DNA of 64,000 nt. Origin: Ectocarpus siliculosus. Its lineage: Eukaryota > Sar > Phaeophyceae > Ectocarpales > Ectocarpaceae. Made by a program: the position numbers and the translations under genes. Position 1 is the stretch's first letter. The number at the start of each line of letters is the position of its first letter. The notes under the pieces were generated by a model, which searched no databases, was not told the DNA's origin, and saw nothing but the letters and a program-made list of their open reading frames with translations. Where the stretch lies: assembly GCA_000310025.1 (NCBI GenBank), contig FN649744.1:1326869-1390868 (forward strand). Reading direction: 5' to 3'. Below are positions 9,852 to 23,561 of the stretch, piece after piece.

Positions 9852-12800
9852 CTACCACCTCGTGGTGTTTGACTCATGTGTTCCTAGTTCTTCTACAAGA
9901 TGCATGTGTACGTGTGCATGAACACCGCTCGAGGTGGGGCGGGTAACCTCGCCAGCGTGCTCATCAGACCAATAAATCTTAGCCGGAAGACCGTTTCCGG
10001 CTTCTACGACGCCCTGCAATAAAAAATTACTTGATGCATCGGATGTTGCTGCTCTCACCTCGACCACCAGGCTCTCTAGGCACCCCGGGGCGTCTCCTAT
10101 CACAACCCACCCAGTGACTCGCTCAGAATATCACCCTGTGCCGCTGCCATTTTGTCCTTGACGACGGTCGCCTTCTGTTGTTGTCCGTTTGGGAGTGGGT
10201 ATCGTGACGCAGCGGTGGGAACACAGAAGGTCGTCGCAACACAAACGAACAATCGCCAAGAGCGGGATACACCCTTGAAAGAACAGCATCATATTGTCGT
10301 ATTCTTTGCGACGTTGGGGATGGCAACTCTGGAAGCACCTAACACTATTTGATGCTGTTGATGAGCGCAACGCTTTGTGGGGCGTCTTGTTTCAGGAGGC
10401 GATGGAAAGATATGGCAGGCGAAACGCCCGTACAACGGGGGCGTGAGTTCAAGTGCAAGACGATACCAGCTGCATATTAGCAATGCAGAGTAACTGGTGA
10501 CACACGTTACACACCTTGCGAATTTTGGGTACAACGTTCTGCGCCCACGGCATGCGTTCCCAGCTGTCGGTGATGGTGGCCAACTCCAGAAAGAAGGAAC
10601 TCGCCGGCATGCCGTCGACTTGGTCGACACGACGAGCAAGAACTCTGCCGCAAAGGAAATGAAACACGCATGACGGGACACACTCGTTCATATGAGACGT
10701 ACGAACGTGGATCAGTACTATCTCAACCGCCTACTCTAGGATTTACCAATTCTTTACAAGAATAACCACCCCTTTTCCGAATGCCAAACACGGTGAAATG
10801 TGTTCAACGTGAGCCAATTACGCCATATTTCCATCAGATCAAGAAATACGGTCACTGAAGGTGCCACACCCCCCACAGAATTACACCCCTGGTCAAAATA
10901 GATATTTTCCCCGGGACACGTATCGTCAGGGCTGTAATGTTGTGTAGAATGCGCTACGGAAAAGGAGGCAGGATTGTCAGAACTGTTTGGCAACACGTGA
11001 CGAAGTAGAAGCAGCAGCCCGCGTCTCACCGGCAGACAGGTACAACGTCATCAACAAAAGCAACATCAGGATGACGACGACCATCGCAAGAGGACCAACC
11101 CTTCGCAAGCCGACTGCATTCTCACCGCAGAATAAATGAGTGCGCCTCCTCCAAGGCTTCTGCCGGCTTTCGCTTCCTCACGATGAGGACTATGTCTTCC
11201 AACAGGCCCGTGCGGAGAAGCAGCGAATATGCTACGCGATTCAGCTGTCAATGTATCAAGTCACTCGAGCACGCGCCTTGTGGTGGGTCTCGAAAACTTC
11301 GATATACACGTGGACGCCGTCAAGATGACGATCGCCCCTGATGAAATGGGTCGAGCTGTCTTAACTCCAGCATGCAGTGGGCCCCTACTTGTTGCTTGCA
11401 CGCCAAGGCAACCGTAGAGTGGGGCGGGGGAGATTTCTGCAATGCTCGAAAAATTTAAAAGCACAGAGGAAACCCGGAAAGAGGGGTGTTCGACGTATTT
11501 ACTCCCTACAAATATCAGCGCTTCTCACTACACGGAAGATACTACTATGTGCTCGCGGGTGAACGCATTGGTACCCACGCATCCAAGCTAGAAGGAAACC
11601 CAGCATGTTGCAAGTTTCTTTTGTGGGAACCCTTCTTTGTTCCAATGTGCGTTTGGTATGTGCCACGTAGATCGAGGCCTATCCACAGGGCGAGGGCGCA
11701 ACTAACGAGCACTCAAAGTGCAGATTGGCGGACAGGTTCAAACGTGCCCACATGCTTTTATCCGTCCGGATCGGTCGTGATATGATCGAGCTTTCCCCGC
11801 CCTACAACATTGCAGTTGCTTCTCGTTGGCTCCACAACCACAACAAAGCTGAGAAAATTACCGTGCACCTGACGGTGTCGTAGGCGGTCGTCTGCTCTCT
11901 TTGCCAATGCTTGACGAGCAGAAGGTTCGCCAAGCTGGCCATCTCATCGTACATGGTCAAGATTAGACCGCCTGGATAGAAACCCGGACTGTCGTCCTGG
12001 CCGCCAGTTGTAGCGTTGTCGTTGTTGTTAATGACGAAATTTGCATTTGGAGCATCGCAACAAGTTGAAAAACGAGGGGGGGTGGGGTCGGTGTCGATAA
12101 AAGAGACAAGCGCACCCACGCTTGCCGTTGGAAGCGCCTCGTGCATATGCCTCGTGCCTGCGGCCAGAGAGCTCACCTGAATCACGTGCATCCTTGGTAG
12201 GTTTAGTCACATGTTAGCTGCCTTATGTGTTTGCTCTCTTGTGGAGCTAAACGTCAACGCCGATGCTTCTTTCCCGCGGCTTGGTGCGTGTTACAGTAAC
12301 AACCAGTCAGCGGAGTGGCGGCGGCCCCGAAGAGTAGAATGGCAGGATTTAAAAATACCTACACATGCCCAGTAGAGATACTCACCTGGGAGCCGGTGAT
12401 AATGGTGTTCACCGTCGGTTGTCGTTCTAGCAGCGCGTTCATCCTCGAGGGCGAGCCTAGCAGCTCGTCTCCGGTTGCTGACGTCAACTCGACTCACGCT
12501 TTGCAGACATCCTGTACCATTGCAGACATGGTCGCGGTCCAACGTTGGCCCGCGCCGGGGGGATCAACGATGCCCTTTGCCAACAAAGCCCTGTCCACGC
12601 AGGAGAGATGGCGGATAGCGAGCGTCTCCCGGAATCAACAAAGGGGCAGGAGGAAATACGTGCGCTCTGACCCTACCTGCACCCCGACAAGATTCGCTTT
12701 GGACCAACGCGTTAAAGTGGCAACTAAGGTTGATACTGGATGCTATCTCGGGAGGGACGACGGCATATAAGGTTCAGGTTTCCCCAGTATATTGATGCTG

Positions 12801-15800
12801 TGGGGTGCTCATGAATGTCATGCGGTCTGTCGCCCACTCCGGCGACGGTCGTCACCAGCTTTCATGTGCCACCAATCGACCGCGACACTTTCTCCCCAGC
12901 ATCATATATGTGTGTTTAGGCCACCAGGGACACCACGAGGGGAATTGAATGCCACCCTGACGCAGGCAACCAACCTGACGTCGATTTCCGTACGTGAACA
13001 GGGTGGGCGACATCGGTGGTCGCCCCTTGTCCGATCAAGGAAGCCCGAAGTTGTTTGTCGACGAAAGTGTCGGCGCTCGTTCGTGGGAGACGGGCCCTAG
13101 ACAACCATGAATTGTCCTCCTTCACGGCACAGGATTGTGCAGTAGTTTGGCGAAGACGGTACGTTAGCCGCAGATTGGACGAGACGAGGAGGATAAGAGT
13201 GACTCAAGCCACGAGAGAGACCTTTGTGCTCTCCCGGGGAACAGAACCGCGAACTGGGCGCAAATGGTTCGATATGAGAGTGATACTGAGGCTCACAGAG
13301 GGAACTAACTCACTGTTCTTGCTCGGAAAGACAACTGCTGTTACGACGGGGTCACACTTAGCTCACATCTTGCTTGTCGAAGCTCTTGTAGGTGTCTCCC
13401 ATGGAGGTCGTCCGGAGACCTTGGACGAACTGGGCGCAATCCTGATGTTGCAACAATAGAAAATTGAGATCGATTGGGGAAATACCCTTGGTAAGCCCAC
13501 TTGCTTCCACATCGTAGCCTGAGCGCAAACAGGTTTCGGCAGTCTCAATGCTTGCTGGAGTGCATCAGGACGGTGGTGGTACTGCAGGTGTTTTTTTTGT
13601 ACTCCGTAAGGATATTCTGTACTGGGAGACACTGCTGCAGCAAAAGAAAATTGCCACATGTAGCCGATTCGTTGTTACGTGGACCTCTCTCTTAAACGCA
13701 GCAGTAACACTAGCCCCCAAAGTGGTCTTGAATAGCTTCATATCTGGTATGGGACCAGGCGGTTCTGAGGAATAAAATCAGCGAAGCTGGCGCAATGGGA
13801 ACGCTATGCGCCAGCCCTCGTCTACGCACGCCCTCAACGTGGTCGCGACAGGGTTCTACTACAAGCCGCTGCCAAAGGGAGTATGGTGTAGGCTCTTCAA
13901 GTGACAGCTACAAGAATATTCATCGGACAGAAAACCTGAATATGACCAAGGTACGAAGACAGCCGATATACAGTAGGTCATTGGTTTCCCTACAGGTATT
14001 GTCCAACATGGCACCTTGGAACGTTCGTAAATTGGTCTTCAATACTATGAAAAGGGTACAGTAGTCGTCTCTTCCACACTCTTTCCGAACCTCGTGGAAA
14101 GCTACGTTAGGACGCACAGGGTTCTAACCCCAAAGCGAGTTCCCGGTTTTGATATCCCAAGGAAGTCTCTTTTGGGCGTGTTCTTGCGCAACGTGGGAAG
14201 GGCCGGGCTCTCGTTCAGTTAGTGCCTTCGCTGACACCTACGTTGTTGTTGGGATTGTACGTTTAGCACGACATCTTCCATTGGGAACCTGAGGGAAACG
14301 CATTGATGATAACCACTAGGTCTCCCATGTGTAAGAATTGTATTAAAAGGTGTAAGGACCAACCAGAAGCAACGGGATGAAAAACCTAGAATGGAAATCC
14401 TTTGGCGGTGGGGTGCGTACCGTGGGGAGATGGGAGAAGGAACATTTTGTGACCACTTCGACAATGGGAAGGCCTCGAGGGCATCGATATTTCGTCATGA
14501 GTTTTGCTCCCCGTTCCGTATGATGAGAGGGTTTTGGAAGGATGGGAACTGGGGCTCATAAGCAACAAATCGTCACCTGCTGTCAGTAGGAGTTTGTGAA
14601 TGATTTGCGTGCTCATGCAGTTAGACACGTACGGTAGTTGTAGTTCGATTCCTGGTATCGCTTCAACTGCTGTCTAGTATAGGCTACTTTATAGGCCAAA
14701 GTGTAGGGTTCCACTCGAGGACATGGTTTGTTTGCAAACGTTCTACATGTCGGGAAACGTGAGTTTTGTTTCCTCCATGTAGAAAACATCTGTAACGTGT
14801 GCGGGCCGAACTGTGTGCACATGTTGCCTCACGAAGAAACCGTCCAGTCTGGCACCCAGAAATGGAACGAGACAGAATTGCTCGTTTCATTCATTTCGCC
14901 CTCACGTGGTGAACCCACGCGTTCCATCCGTTGCAAAAGACTCGTGCGGCAAGCCTCCTGGTGGGCTGCTTGAGTGACAGTACCGACTTCTCCCCAGCGC
15001 CGGCAAAGTCGACGTTGGCCTTCGTGAAACAAGAATCGCACGAGGTGTTGACGCCATCCACGGTTCGGAAGAAAGACGCTGTGCAAGTGTGATGGAAAGG
15101 ATGGTCCGGGCAGGAAAACCATCGTGGCTGAGTTGCAAACGTGTGGAGAATGATGTTGCTACTATTTTCATGTGACGTCTCTAGGCTGGTTGGTATGGGG
15201 AGACGAGCAAGAGCAAAAATTGAAAAACGTGGAGGTGCGTACTTTCGACCGGTGCAGAAAACCAGCTCCTGCTTTGAAATAGTTACTTACGGTGCGTATG
15301 TCGTGTCCAAAGCTGGGGAGCAAACAACCATTCGTACCAAGCGATAGTGAATGCACACAACGACTGTTGTAGACTGCATTCAAGACGGCCTTAGTGATAA
15401 TCAATGCTTGTGTTTTAGACTTCGAGGAACCAATGTGTCACTTTTCACGTCCTCAACCATACTGGAACGGGTTTGCTGCCAGGATGCGTCTGTCTCATTT
15501 CGGCGTCATGGAATACACGAGGTTCACTTTCACCAAAGGTAGGTGTGGGCGTATAAGTGCTTGGGTTGGCAAGGGGCTACCAGGCGGAGAATAACGGTAA
15601 TTTCCTTTCCGAAGGTGTCAGCTCGGCCTCGCAGGGTTTGTTCGAGGAGTGGGTGACGTTTGACGGGTTAGGTCAACCGCAGCACGCCCGAGAAGTCTGG
15701 GGAGGGCCGTTTTTTCTCTCCCAGTGCTACTGGAATATTTTCCTTTATGGCCACGACATTGCACAATATTCTCGCACGCGTGGTGTACGAGCCATTGGAT

Positions 15801-17110
15801 AAATTGTGTACCCAACGATTTCTGACCGAAGAAGCCCTAGATCAGTACCTTGATTCTTCACCAAGACACCGCACCGCCCGCAGTGCACGTAGACAGGGTT
15901 GGTGAGGCGACAACCAAAGTGGCAGACAGGGCAAAAAATTCCTCCGCAACCATCGCATGGGGTTCCGTCCTCAGAAAGACACCGCTGGCGTTCTTGCACG
16001 AAAGAGTTCACCGCGTTGTTGCAGGCTTCCTAAAACCAGTGCGGGAAGGGGGGCGGATGAGCGGGGTGTCAACTGTAAGGTTAATATATGGTCGCCCCTC
16101 TCCTGTCAACACACGCTGAACCGAACATTTTGGAGCCCGATCGAAGCCTTCCGTCGATAGTGTCGACGAGTTATCTTCACTGACTAAAATAACATGGCCA
16201 GGCGGCACGGGTTGCGGTTTGTAGGGTGCCGTGAGATGGAAAACGCTTACATGGCAGTGTAGCTTGTCGAGTGCTTTCTGGAGAGCATAGCAGACCTTTT
16301 ACCACCCACCGGAAGACCAAGGGCATGCAGTATCGTGTCCCGGGTGTTTTGATTTACGCACCTCCAACGTCTTGAGGACTTCCGACCCCAATGTTCCAGG
16401 GAGAGATGCTGCCCAGTCTGCAGGGGTCGCGAACTGCGACGATGAAACTTTGACCTTCAGTTGGGTCTGGTAATGCCAGCACACCGAGCATCCGAGCGAA
16501 CACGCAGACAAGCAGTTCGAGATCCAGGAAAATGAGCACGTTGCACACTGGCCTCGCCCACACGAAGCGCTAGAAATTGAAGAGGCAGGGAATCCTACAC
16601 GATGAAAACGTTTTGAAACCGCAGGTCTCCCGGCCAATGGTGTTATCAACAGCGGGGCACAAGCACACGAGGAAAACACGTCAATAATCTCATATGATTC
16701 CCCGGAACCCAAGGGACGGTAGTTCCCTCCCGAATACGTTGAATGCAGTCGGGATGCGTCTTGCACTTGTCGCTTCCGACATGCAGCAGATAGCAACTAA
16801 CAAAGAAGTTTTCGATTGCTCCCGAAACACCGTACCTCATCTCCCCACTCACGATGGCCTTGATGGTGTCCTCGCGGGAGGTTCTCGCTAGCGCTCCGCT
16901 TGGAGTTCCCTCGGCTGTATCCACTGTCTCCAGAAGCTTTCCGTTGAACTCCCCCAGGGCCAGTCGGAAGTCTGACCACATTTTCTGCACCCAGTCTCTT
17001 TCGCGTCTCAACTGAGACGAGAGATGGCGACCATTAATCGCCACGACGTGTTGGAGGTGGGACGCGGTGGAAACGCTAGATGACGCTACACTAGGAGGCC
17101 CTATGCCACC
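9852..17110 (-). CDS. Large unknown Cys-rich multi-exon gene (partial model)
   Basis: Well-phased exons in transcript order are: about 17110-16690, 16466-16362, 16295-16113, 16029-15849, 15127-14906, 13554-13367, one ending 12386, 12176-11869, 11436-11273, 11244-11126, one starting 10982, 10644-10515, and a last exon ending at TAG 9852. Several join cleanly by phase: 16466-16362 to 16295-16113 to 16029-15849 give GSEVLKTLE then VCYALQKALDKLH then EACNNAVNSF, and 11436-11273 joins 11244-11126. The 16029-15849 exon has a zinc-type Cys cluster (CDGCGG, CPVCHFGC, CGRCG); 15127-14906 adds another (SCPDHPFHHTC, CDSC, FCNGW). Some exons are still missing, for example near 15.6 and 13.0 kb, and the 5' end is not found. 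I recognise no family. It could be more than one gene, although every supported piece is on one strand in a consistent reading. Confidence 0.5.
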
Positions 17111-17149
17111 GGGGGCGCGCAAGATTCTGCTCGACCATCACAAGTCTAA

Positions 17150-18330
17150 CCAAGAGGTTGCCGATGTCTTGTGCGTGAAGGCACGGAGCACTCGCCTTGC
17201 TCGTACGTTCGCGTTCGCGAGGGCGAGGTGAAAATCTATCAGGAACGACCCGAGTCATCATTCGCAATCCAAACGCCGCTCTTCAAGAGCACCTAGAGAT
17301 AGTGCTGAGTCGGCCGTCGGACATACCTTCGCTATTGGGTGCGGGAGTGGCCGTGCCGCATTGCTGGAGGCAGCATCGGATTCGGACAAATGCCCTCCGG
17401 CAGGCACACGAGCGGGAGCGGGAGCGGGAGCAGGGGCAGGAGCAGCACCAGCACCAGCACCGGCCTCGGGCCCGCACCCCCCGTTGAGTCAATGACCCGA
17501 GAGAGCTGCATGGAGGGGGGGACACGTTTCGAAGATCCGTGATATCGAAAGGCCAAAGGTGGTCGAGCGATGATTCTCTCCACGATATCTCAGGTGGCTT
17601 CACGGACCGGACGTGGAGTTGCGTCTGAGCTCCTCTAGCCGCTACAACACCAACACCGTTACCAAGTTCGTCAGGTCGCCGGACAGCTACAAACGGAGTA
17701 TTCTCTTCTACCGTTCGGGTTGTTCTCCTAGGCAGCGACAGTCACCTCTGCGCAAGGGCTGGCAGCTCATTCAACGCGCCCAGCGTCGGATACACCAGAC
17801 CCTGCCGGGCCGTCGACCCCAGCCTTTCCGGATCCAGCCGCTTGTGTGGCTGCGCTGGTGCCCTCGCTAACCTTGGCCTCGCCGGAGTTGGTCACGGCGG
17901 AAGGCTCGCCTCCCGTACTGGAGTAAATCGATATGAAGGGTAATGTTTTGTGTAGCAGCGCTCAGCTTCCTCAGTAGTAGTTTTATGTATTTCCCTTCCT
18001 CCCGGTTGTGAGTAATAAAACATGCTCTTTGCTTGTTGTCTCGCTTACAGACACCTCTCTCGTTTTTTCTCTCTCTCTCTCTCTCTCTCTACCCCTATCG
18101 GTTACCATGGATATTTTATTTTTTGAACTTTCGCTTTGCCCAACATAAGTTGAAAATTAGATATGTCTGTACTTGCCTGATTTTCGCGTGGAACTTGATT
18201 CAAAACTGGGGAGTAAAACGAAACTCACCGCGTAGATGCAGAGGCAGCAACAGACACCCCACCCGGCCAGCCCGCCCGGCACAGCTCACAGGATAGGTGA
18301 GGTGGAGTTCCATGCGGACACGCATCCGAA
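17150..18330. other. Possible upstream exons, unresolved
   Basis: Minus-strand stretches at 17270-17490 (Ala/Pro/Gly-rich) and 17780-17910 (TNSGEAKVSEGTSAA...) read like low-complexity protein. A short segment near 18290-18325 (FGCVSAWNST) sits between a TTCCAG acceptor and a GTGAGC donor, and a second GTGAGT donor lies at about 18230. They may be 5' exons of the Cys-rich gene, but the phases could not be chained. Confidence 0.3.
18067..18091. repeat. (CT)n microsatellite
   Basis: Uninterrupted CT dinucleotide run of about 25 bp. Confidence 0.9.
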
Positions 18331-18399
18331 CTGGAACAACGGAGCGGAAACGCCGAACACAACGCAAAGGTGAGTATGTGTTCCGGTCCAGGGTTGCCA

Positions 18400-21300
18400 A
18401 GAGCAGGACAACTGAGACACCCGTTCCTACGTATTGGCACCGACGGGGACTAAGTGCCAAACGAAGAATAATAGACGGTGCATGTCCACCACAAGCAAGG
18501 ATGCCACAAGAACACTTGTTTCCCAGGCTCGACGTCCGTACGCCGAACTGGGCAAAATCGGCAATTTCAAGGCCATCCGTTATTTCGGTGAGGTTTTACG
18601 GTCGAGGGCTAGACCCTACCGACGGAAGGTATGGTTCTCATAAGAAACATCCCGTCCTACATGCTAGCAACTCGGCAAAAGGGAAAGTCAGCGCAGCCAA
18701 TAAATGGCAAGGTCGTGCGCGTTTCGGACTAGGAAATGGAGTCCGTACTCATCTGAACGCAGTTAGCGGAAAATATAGATATGCGGATACGCTTTTGTGG
18801 TGCGTGTAGATGAAATAGAAGCAGCTCGGTTCCAGACAACCGATAATTGTGGGTCTACTTATAGTGGTAGCTTTAGAGACAACCATTTTTCTGGACGGAT
18901 TTTGCAGCGACTGGCAATGTGTGTCGGAAGCAGAAAGAGGGACAGGAGAGCTGCGAGAAAAAAGGAGGGGGTAGGCGGAGAAAACAGAGCAGCCGCGCGG
19001 GCTTAATCAACAAATCATGCTTGAAATCGTCAGATGACGACTTGTCGCGTGACTAGCACACCAAAGCACGCACAATCTCGAAAAGCGTGTTATACACCAG
19101 AGCACGGTCAATTCCTACGGGTTTTCTGGCGTGAAAAGCGTCGCGCTCGGGCTACAGGTATACTGCTAATCTTCGGTGTAGTGTCAGGAATATTGGGGAG
19201 CCGAAAAAAGTGGACCTCTCGCAGCAAGAACGCGGGGGCGCTTAGATTCCAACAAATAAGGAAGTATCTGATTTCGCTGCACGGCAAGCACCGGGCGTAG
19301 GGTGCTGTCGGTTCGGCACATACATTGTAGATGTATCATTCGACGCAAGATAGCGAGGGACAAGCTGTGACAAAGGCCGCTGAGAAAGTCGCCAGGGGTT
19401 GTTCGACATTTTCTCCGGGCAAACCGGTCTGCCAGATGTGAAAGCACTTGCTCCGTCGGCGCTCCAACAGTTCATACTTGTGGTGTTAAGTCTTTATCAG
19501 CGTTTTGGTCAAGGAGAACAAACTTTGAATGCATTTGATATTGGGGTTACGTCGTTTGTTTGTGGGCGTCGAGTCGTACGGGCAGACAATGCCTTCAGAT
19601 AATTTAATAGTTTGTGTGTTCAAAGACCGGCGATTCAAGCAAGTAGCATGGGCTCATCTGGATCCGGCAAGAAGTTTTTTTCCTTGCAAAAAAACAATAT
19701 TGCCTTGAGTACGTTTCAATGGCACACCTGGTTGTGAAAGCTTTGATCGGAACGTCCTTCATGTTCTCCTTTTTTCCCCTGTATTTTATGTATCCAAACT
19801 TCCTCGGTCTCCAAGCACTACGTGAAAGTTTCGGCTTTCCCCTGGCACTGCACCTAGCCCACCACGAATGCCTTGTTTTTCAGCGTCAATCCATCGATCC
19901 AGTTATTTCCGTCATCACATATTCTTCTCTCGTTGTGCCGTCTGCTTCCACGTCAATTGAGTGAGGTGGATCGGCATTGCATCTCTTGCCATCGTATGGT
20001 CTCTCTCCCGTCTCACCGATTGTGTGCCAGTTGCCATCATGTCACTTGCCACCGTTCCAACTCTTTTTCGCTCGTGCACCACTTGCCATTGTGGCACACT
20101 TTTCCATCATCATGCCTCCACACCCAAGTGGGAATGCCGAAATCTTCGATTTTTCTGCTGAAACAGGGACTATTGTTCTGGAATCTCTTGGTAAAACCTT
20201 AGATGAACACTGTAGTTGCAAAGAGAACGCAATTTCCTTTTCGCAACCGTGCCCAACGCACCCATCTACAGGCAGAAGTTGTTGCAGTAGGTTGGACATC
20301 TTGGAAGTGAACAACCGAACTGTGTGTTTATTTCCCACCAATTAACTACGAACGGCCAGTAGCACCTGCTTGGTGAAGCAGAAGGCCTGTTTCTCTCGTC
20401 ACCATAAGCAGGCGACTGTTCGCCGCTGTACCCAATACCAATCCCTAGAAGCCGTTGCAGTGGGAGCATGGGTCGAACACTGAAGAATTTACAACACATT
20501 TCAACTGGTCGCTGACCAGATTTGGTGACCGGAACTTTCGTACACGCCACGACAACACGGGCGGTCACCTTGGCTCTCTTCAATCGGCGCTTCTCAAAAC
20601 TTCATTCTGAAGAGAAACAAACCCACTACAGCAACACGTGATGCGAGTTCATGTGAATGCCGCTGAAGAAAAAGTCGTTAGCGTACTTCTAGAAAATAAA
20701 CGAAGTTGAGGGCGGTGCGTGGTTGCGCCGTTGTACATGCGTCAAAACGATCAAAATTGAACAAGTGTAAGGTCACGGCATGGGCCCAGGAAAGTACCCA
20801 AGGCCCCACAAATCAGAATGCGAATACACTGTGTGTTTAGGTCCGAATCGTAGAGCGCTGTGTGTCCCCCGTGGTCCTGGTGTGAAAAGCGGCTCGCATG
20901 GGGCTTTAATACTCTTGATCGTATGGGGGGGGCGCAAAAAGGCGAGCTCGCACAACAAACACGCAGTGCACGTGGTCTTCAACGAGCAGGTCGGAGCTCG
21001 GATTGGACAAATCATGGAACGCCGTTGAATTGCACGCGAAGATTCTACAGCAAGCCAGCGCACCGCGCGTTGTTTATTTAGCATCACCCTGGGAACCAGA
21101 ACTATCAATCTGACGGCACGACAACCAGCGACCAGACCTTGGCAGCGCCTACTGATTGTCGGTCATGATGAGTTCGACTTTTCCCCCTCTTATCCCGGTC
21201 TCGCACTGTGGCGAGGATGATATCTCCGTTCGGTGCTTAGTGTTGCTGTTGAATTGTTTTTGATCGCCCACGAGAGGACCGGCTGCTCGTGATTTGGGGC

Positions 21301-23500
21301 AATGAGTTGTACGTACAACTATCTCGACGTTCTCGTTGGTTTTCGACACCTCTGGGTACATGTGAATGTATCGGCAGCACCTGGATGCAATAAGTGGTTG
21401 ATGTGATATTCGGGTCTTGTTGGTATCTAGTCGCGAGTTTGTGATATTTCTCGGTTCGAAGATTTGTGTCGACGAATGTAGTCTAGACTATGTGTTTTAG
21501 CGACTGGAGGAGTTCATCGGAAATGAAGCATGGCGTAGTTCGTTGATAACAAACATGAGAGAGATGCCATTGTGAGACGCCGTCGTTGGGTGGTGTAATG
21601 AGTTGGATGAGGGTATTTGTTGAGTGGGTGGATTTTCGGAGTTCATACTCAAGTGGTAACAGTGTGGAAAGAAGTACACAAATCACAAAACTCAGAACGG
21701 CGGTGTACTGTATTAACCTAAAGTTTCGCCACCACCGCAGACAGCAGGTGCTCAAACAACAGTAAGGGATCTTGAAATTGTGTAAGCTTAAGAACCGAAG
21801 GCATCTCCTTGTAGCTTACACGATTTCAAGACCCCCCATCGTTGCTTAAGCTGCTGCCCTTTGCTGTGGCGGCGAAACTTCAGGTTTTATACATAGTGTC
21901 TAGGTAAAGCTCGTATGAATGATTGGGAATTCGAAGTACATGTGGACAGCATACAAAGACGAGTAAAGTGGAAACGCATCAGCTCCCTTTGGCTGCAAAG
22001 AAAAAAAAAATGGATACATTCGGAGCGTGAGGTCGTTTTAGCTGTAGTCCAGAATATCTGGGACAAATGGACCCAACCTAGGCGTGGGTGGGTGGCATAG
22101 AGAATTGAACCGACACACGTGGTAGCAGCACCCTCAAAGCAGTGCATTCGCACAAAAAAAATATCGCGATCCCGGCCCGGGCGCAAGCATCCCGATGACT
22201 AATATATCGCTAAACAACCGTAGTAGTGGACAGCACAGGGTGCTCTCCCCGCCTGACATATCTGACATGCGTATCCAAGCATGATGGACGAATGACCAGC
22301 CTCGCCGCCTGCCTTCGAATGGGATGGGTGCAAGAGCTATTTAAGTCATTCGTCGTACCCCACCCCACCGCCACGGGCCATTACCAAGGGTCTCAGCAAA
22401 AGTTTAAAAAGAACACCCGTTGTCACGGCCTCAGGCTCTCTTTAGCTGCAGCAAATTTGGCTAGTCCCCGGGTCCACACTTCTCGACTCAAACCCTGTTA
22501 CACAGGTTGCGAGCAAAAACGGTAAAGCGGGTGGAGGAGAGTCTTTGTAGGGCGTGGGGACGAGATTTGGGTCACAGTTTATCGGTCTGCCGTGGGGAAA
22601 CGACTATCGGTAGAACACGCTCAGCTACTGCCAGCGATGAGGTATAACCGCCATGGAGAAGACATGGGGTGGGAGGGCGAAACGGCTGCAGGTGAGACAC
22701 AACTGTCTGTTCGCGATACAGTGGGGGTCCCCGAATAAGGCGATCGCCCTTTACAAGGCGAGTGAAACTGGCTGGCATAGACGGAATATTCAAGTTTTTC
22801 TACACATTGAACACGGTGGTCTATGCCCCATATAAGGCGGTCATTTTCAGCTGCCTCACCACCGCCGTAATCGGGGACCCCCGCTGCTGTGTGGGTTGTT
22901 CGTAATGTTGCGCGGTCAGCCAGATGAACAAGGGCAGAGTGCGTCACTAGGAAGCACTGGCATAACAGTGCGCCCGGCACTGGCAAAAGCCGGGGTGCTG
23001 AGTGGGAGAGAGGGCCACGGAAGCTTCCGTATGCTGTGGGTGAAGCCAGCGGCAGAAAGGGTTCACAGCAGGCCCAACGCGAGGAGGCAAGCCTGCACAC
23101 TCAAGCCACCCGGTATCAGAGTCTGGGAGATCCAACCAACTCGTCGCCCTCCCGTGGTCGTCTAAAAATATTAGACGCGTGATTGGTCGCTGACACGGCT
23201 CCCGAAGAACACGACCGCAATAGGCCCTCCCGGGCAACAGCACGTCGCCCAATTCGGGGATGAATGAACAACGCACCCCCGGATACGTTCACCCAGCTAC
23301 TTACTGGCAGCCTAAATGTATCCCAAAAAACGCACTTGACCCAGAACAAAAATAAGAGTCTTTGAGACAGCCGTTCCCTAACAATCCTCCACCATATCGC
23401 AACCAGAAGGCTTTGCTTAATCCCCAGCATGCATGGTTTGACATGCCCGACGCCAAAAGGTTGAAACCACCTTCACCCAAAAACTTTGGACACGAGAAAT
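18400..23500. other. About 5 kb without a recognisable gene
   Basis: Open frames are short and none chain across splice sites on either strand. The stretch at 19960-20100 repeats the word cttgcca several times. A strong hairpin lies at 21767-21834. The left part may be 5' flank of the Cys-rich gene and the right part may hold the unlocated last exon of MDP1. Confidence 0.4.
21767..21834. repeat. Inverted repeat / hairpin
   Basis: The arm ggatcttgaaattgtgtaag (continuing ct) pairs with agcttacacgatttcaagac about 24 nt downstream, with one bulge and one G-T pair over about 21 bp. The stem-loop size would fit a small-RNA precursor or the remnant of a short inverted-repeat transposon. Confidence 0.65.
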
Positions 23501-23561
23501 CAGAACGCGAAACTCAAGAAACAGACTACCCCGGTACACCCTGTTCTACCCTAGTTCTCAC

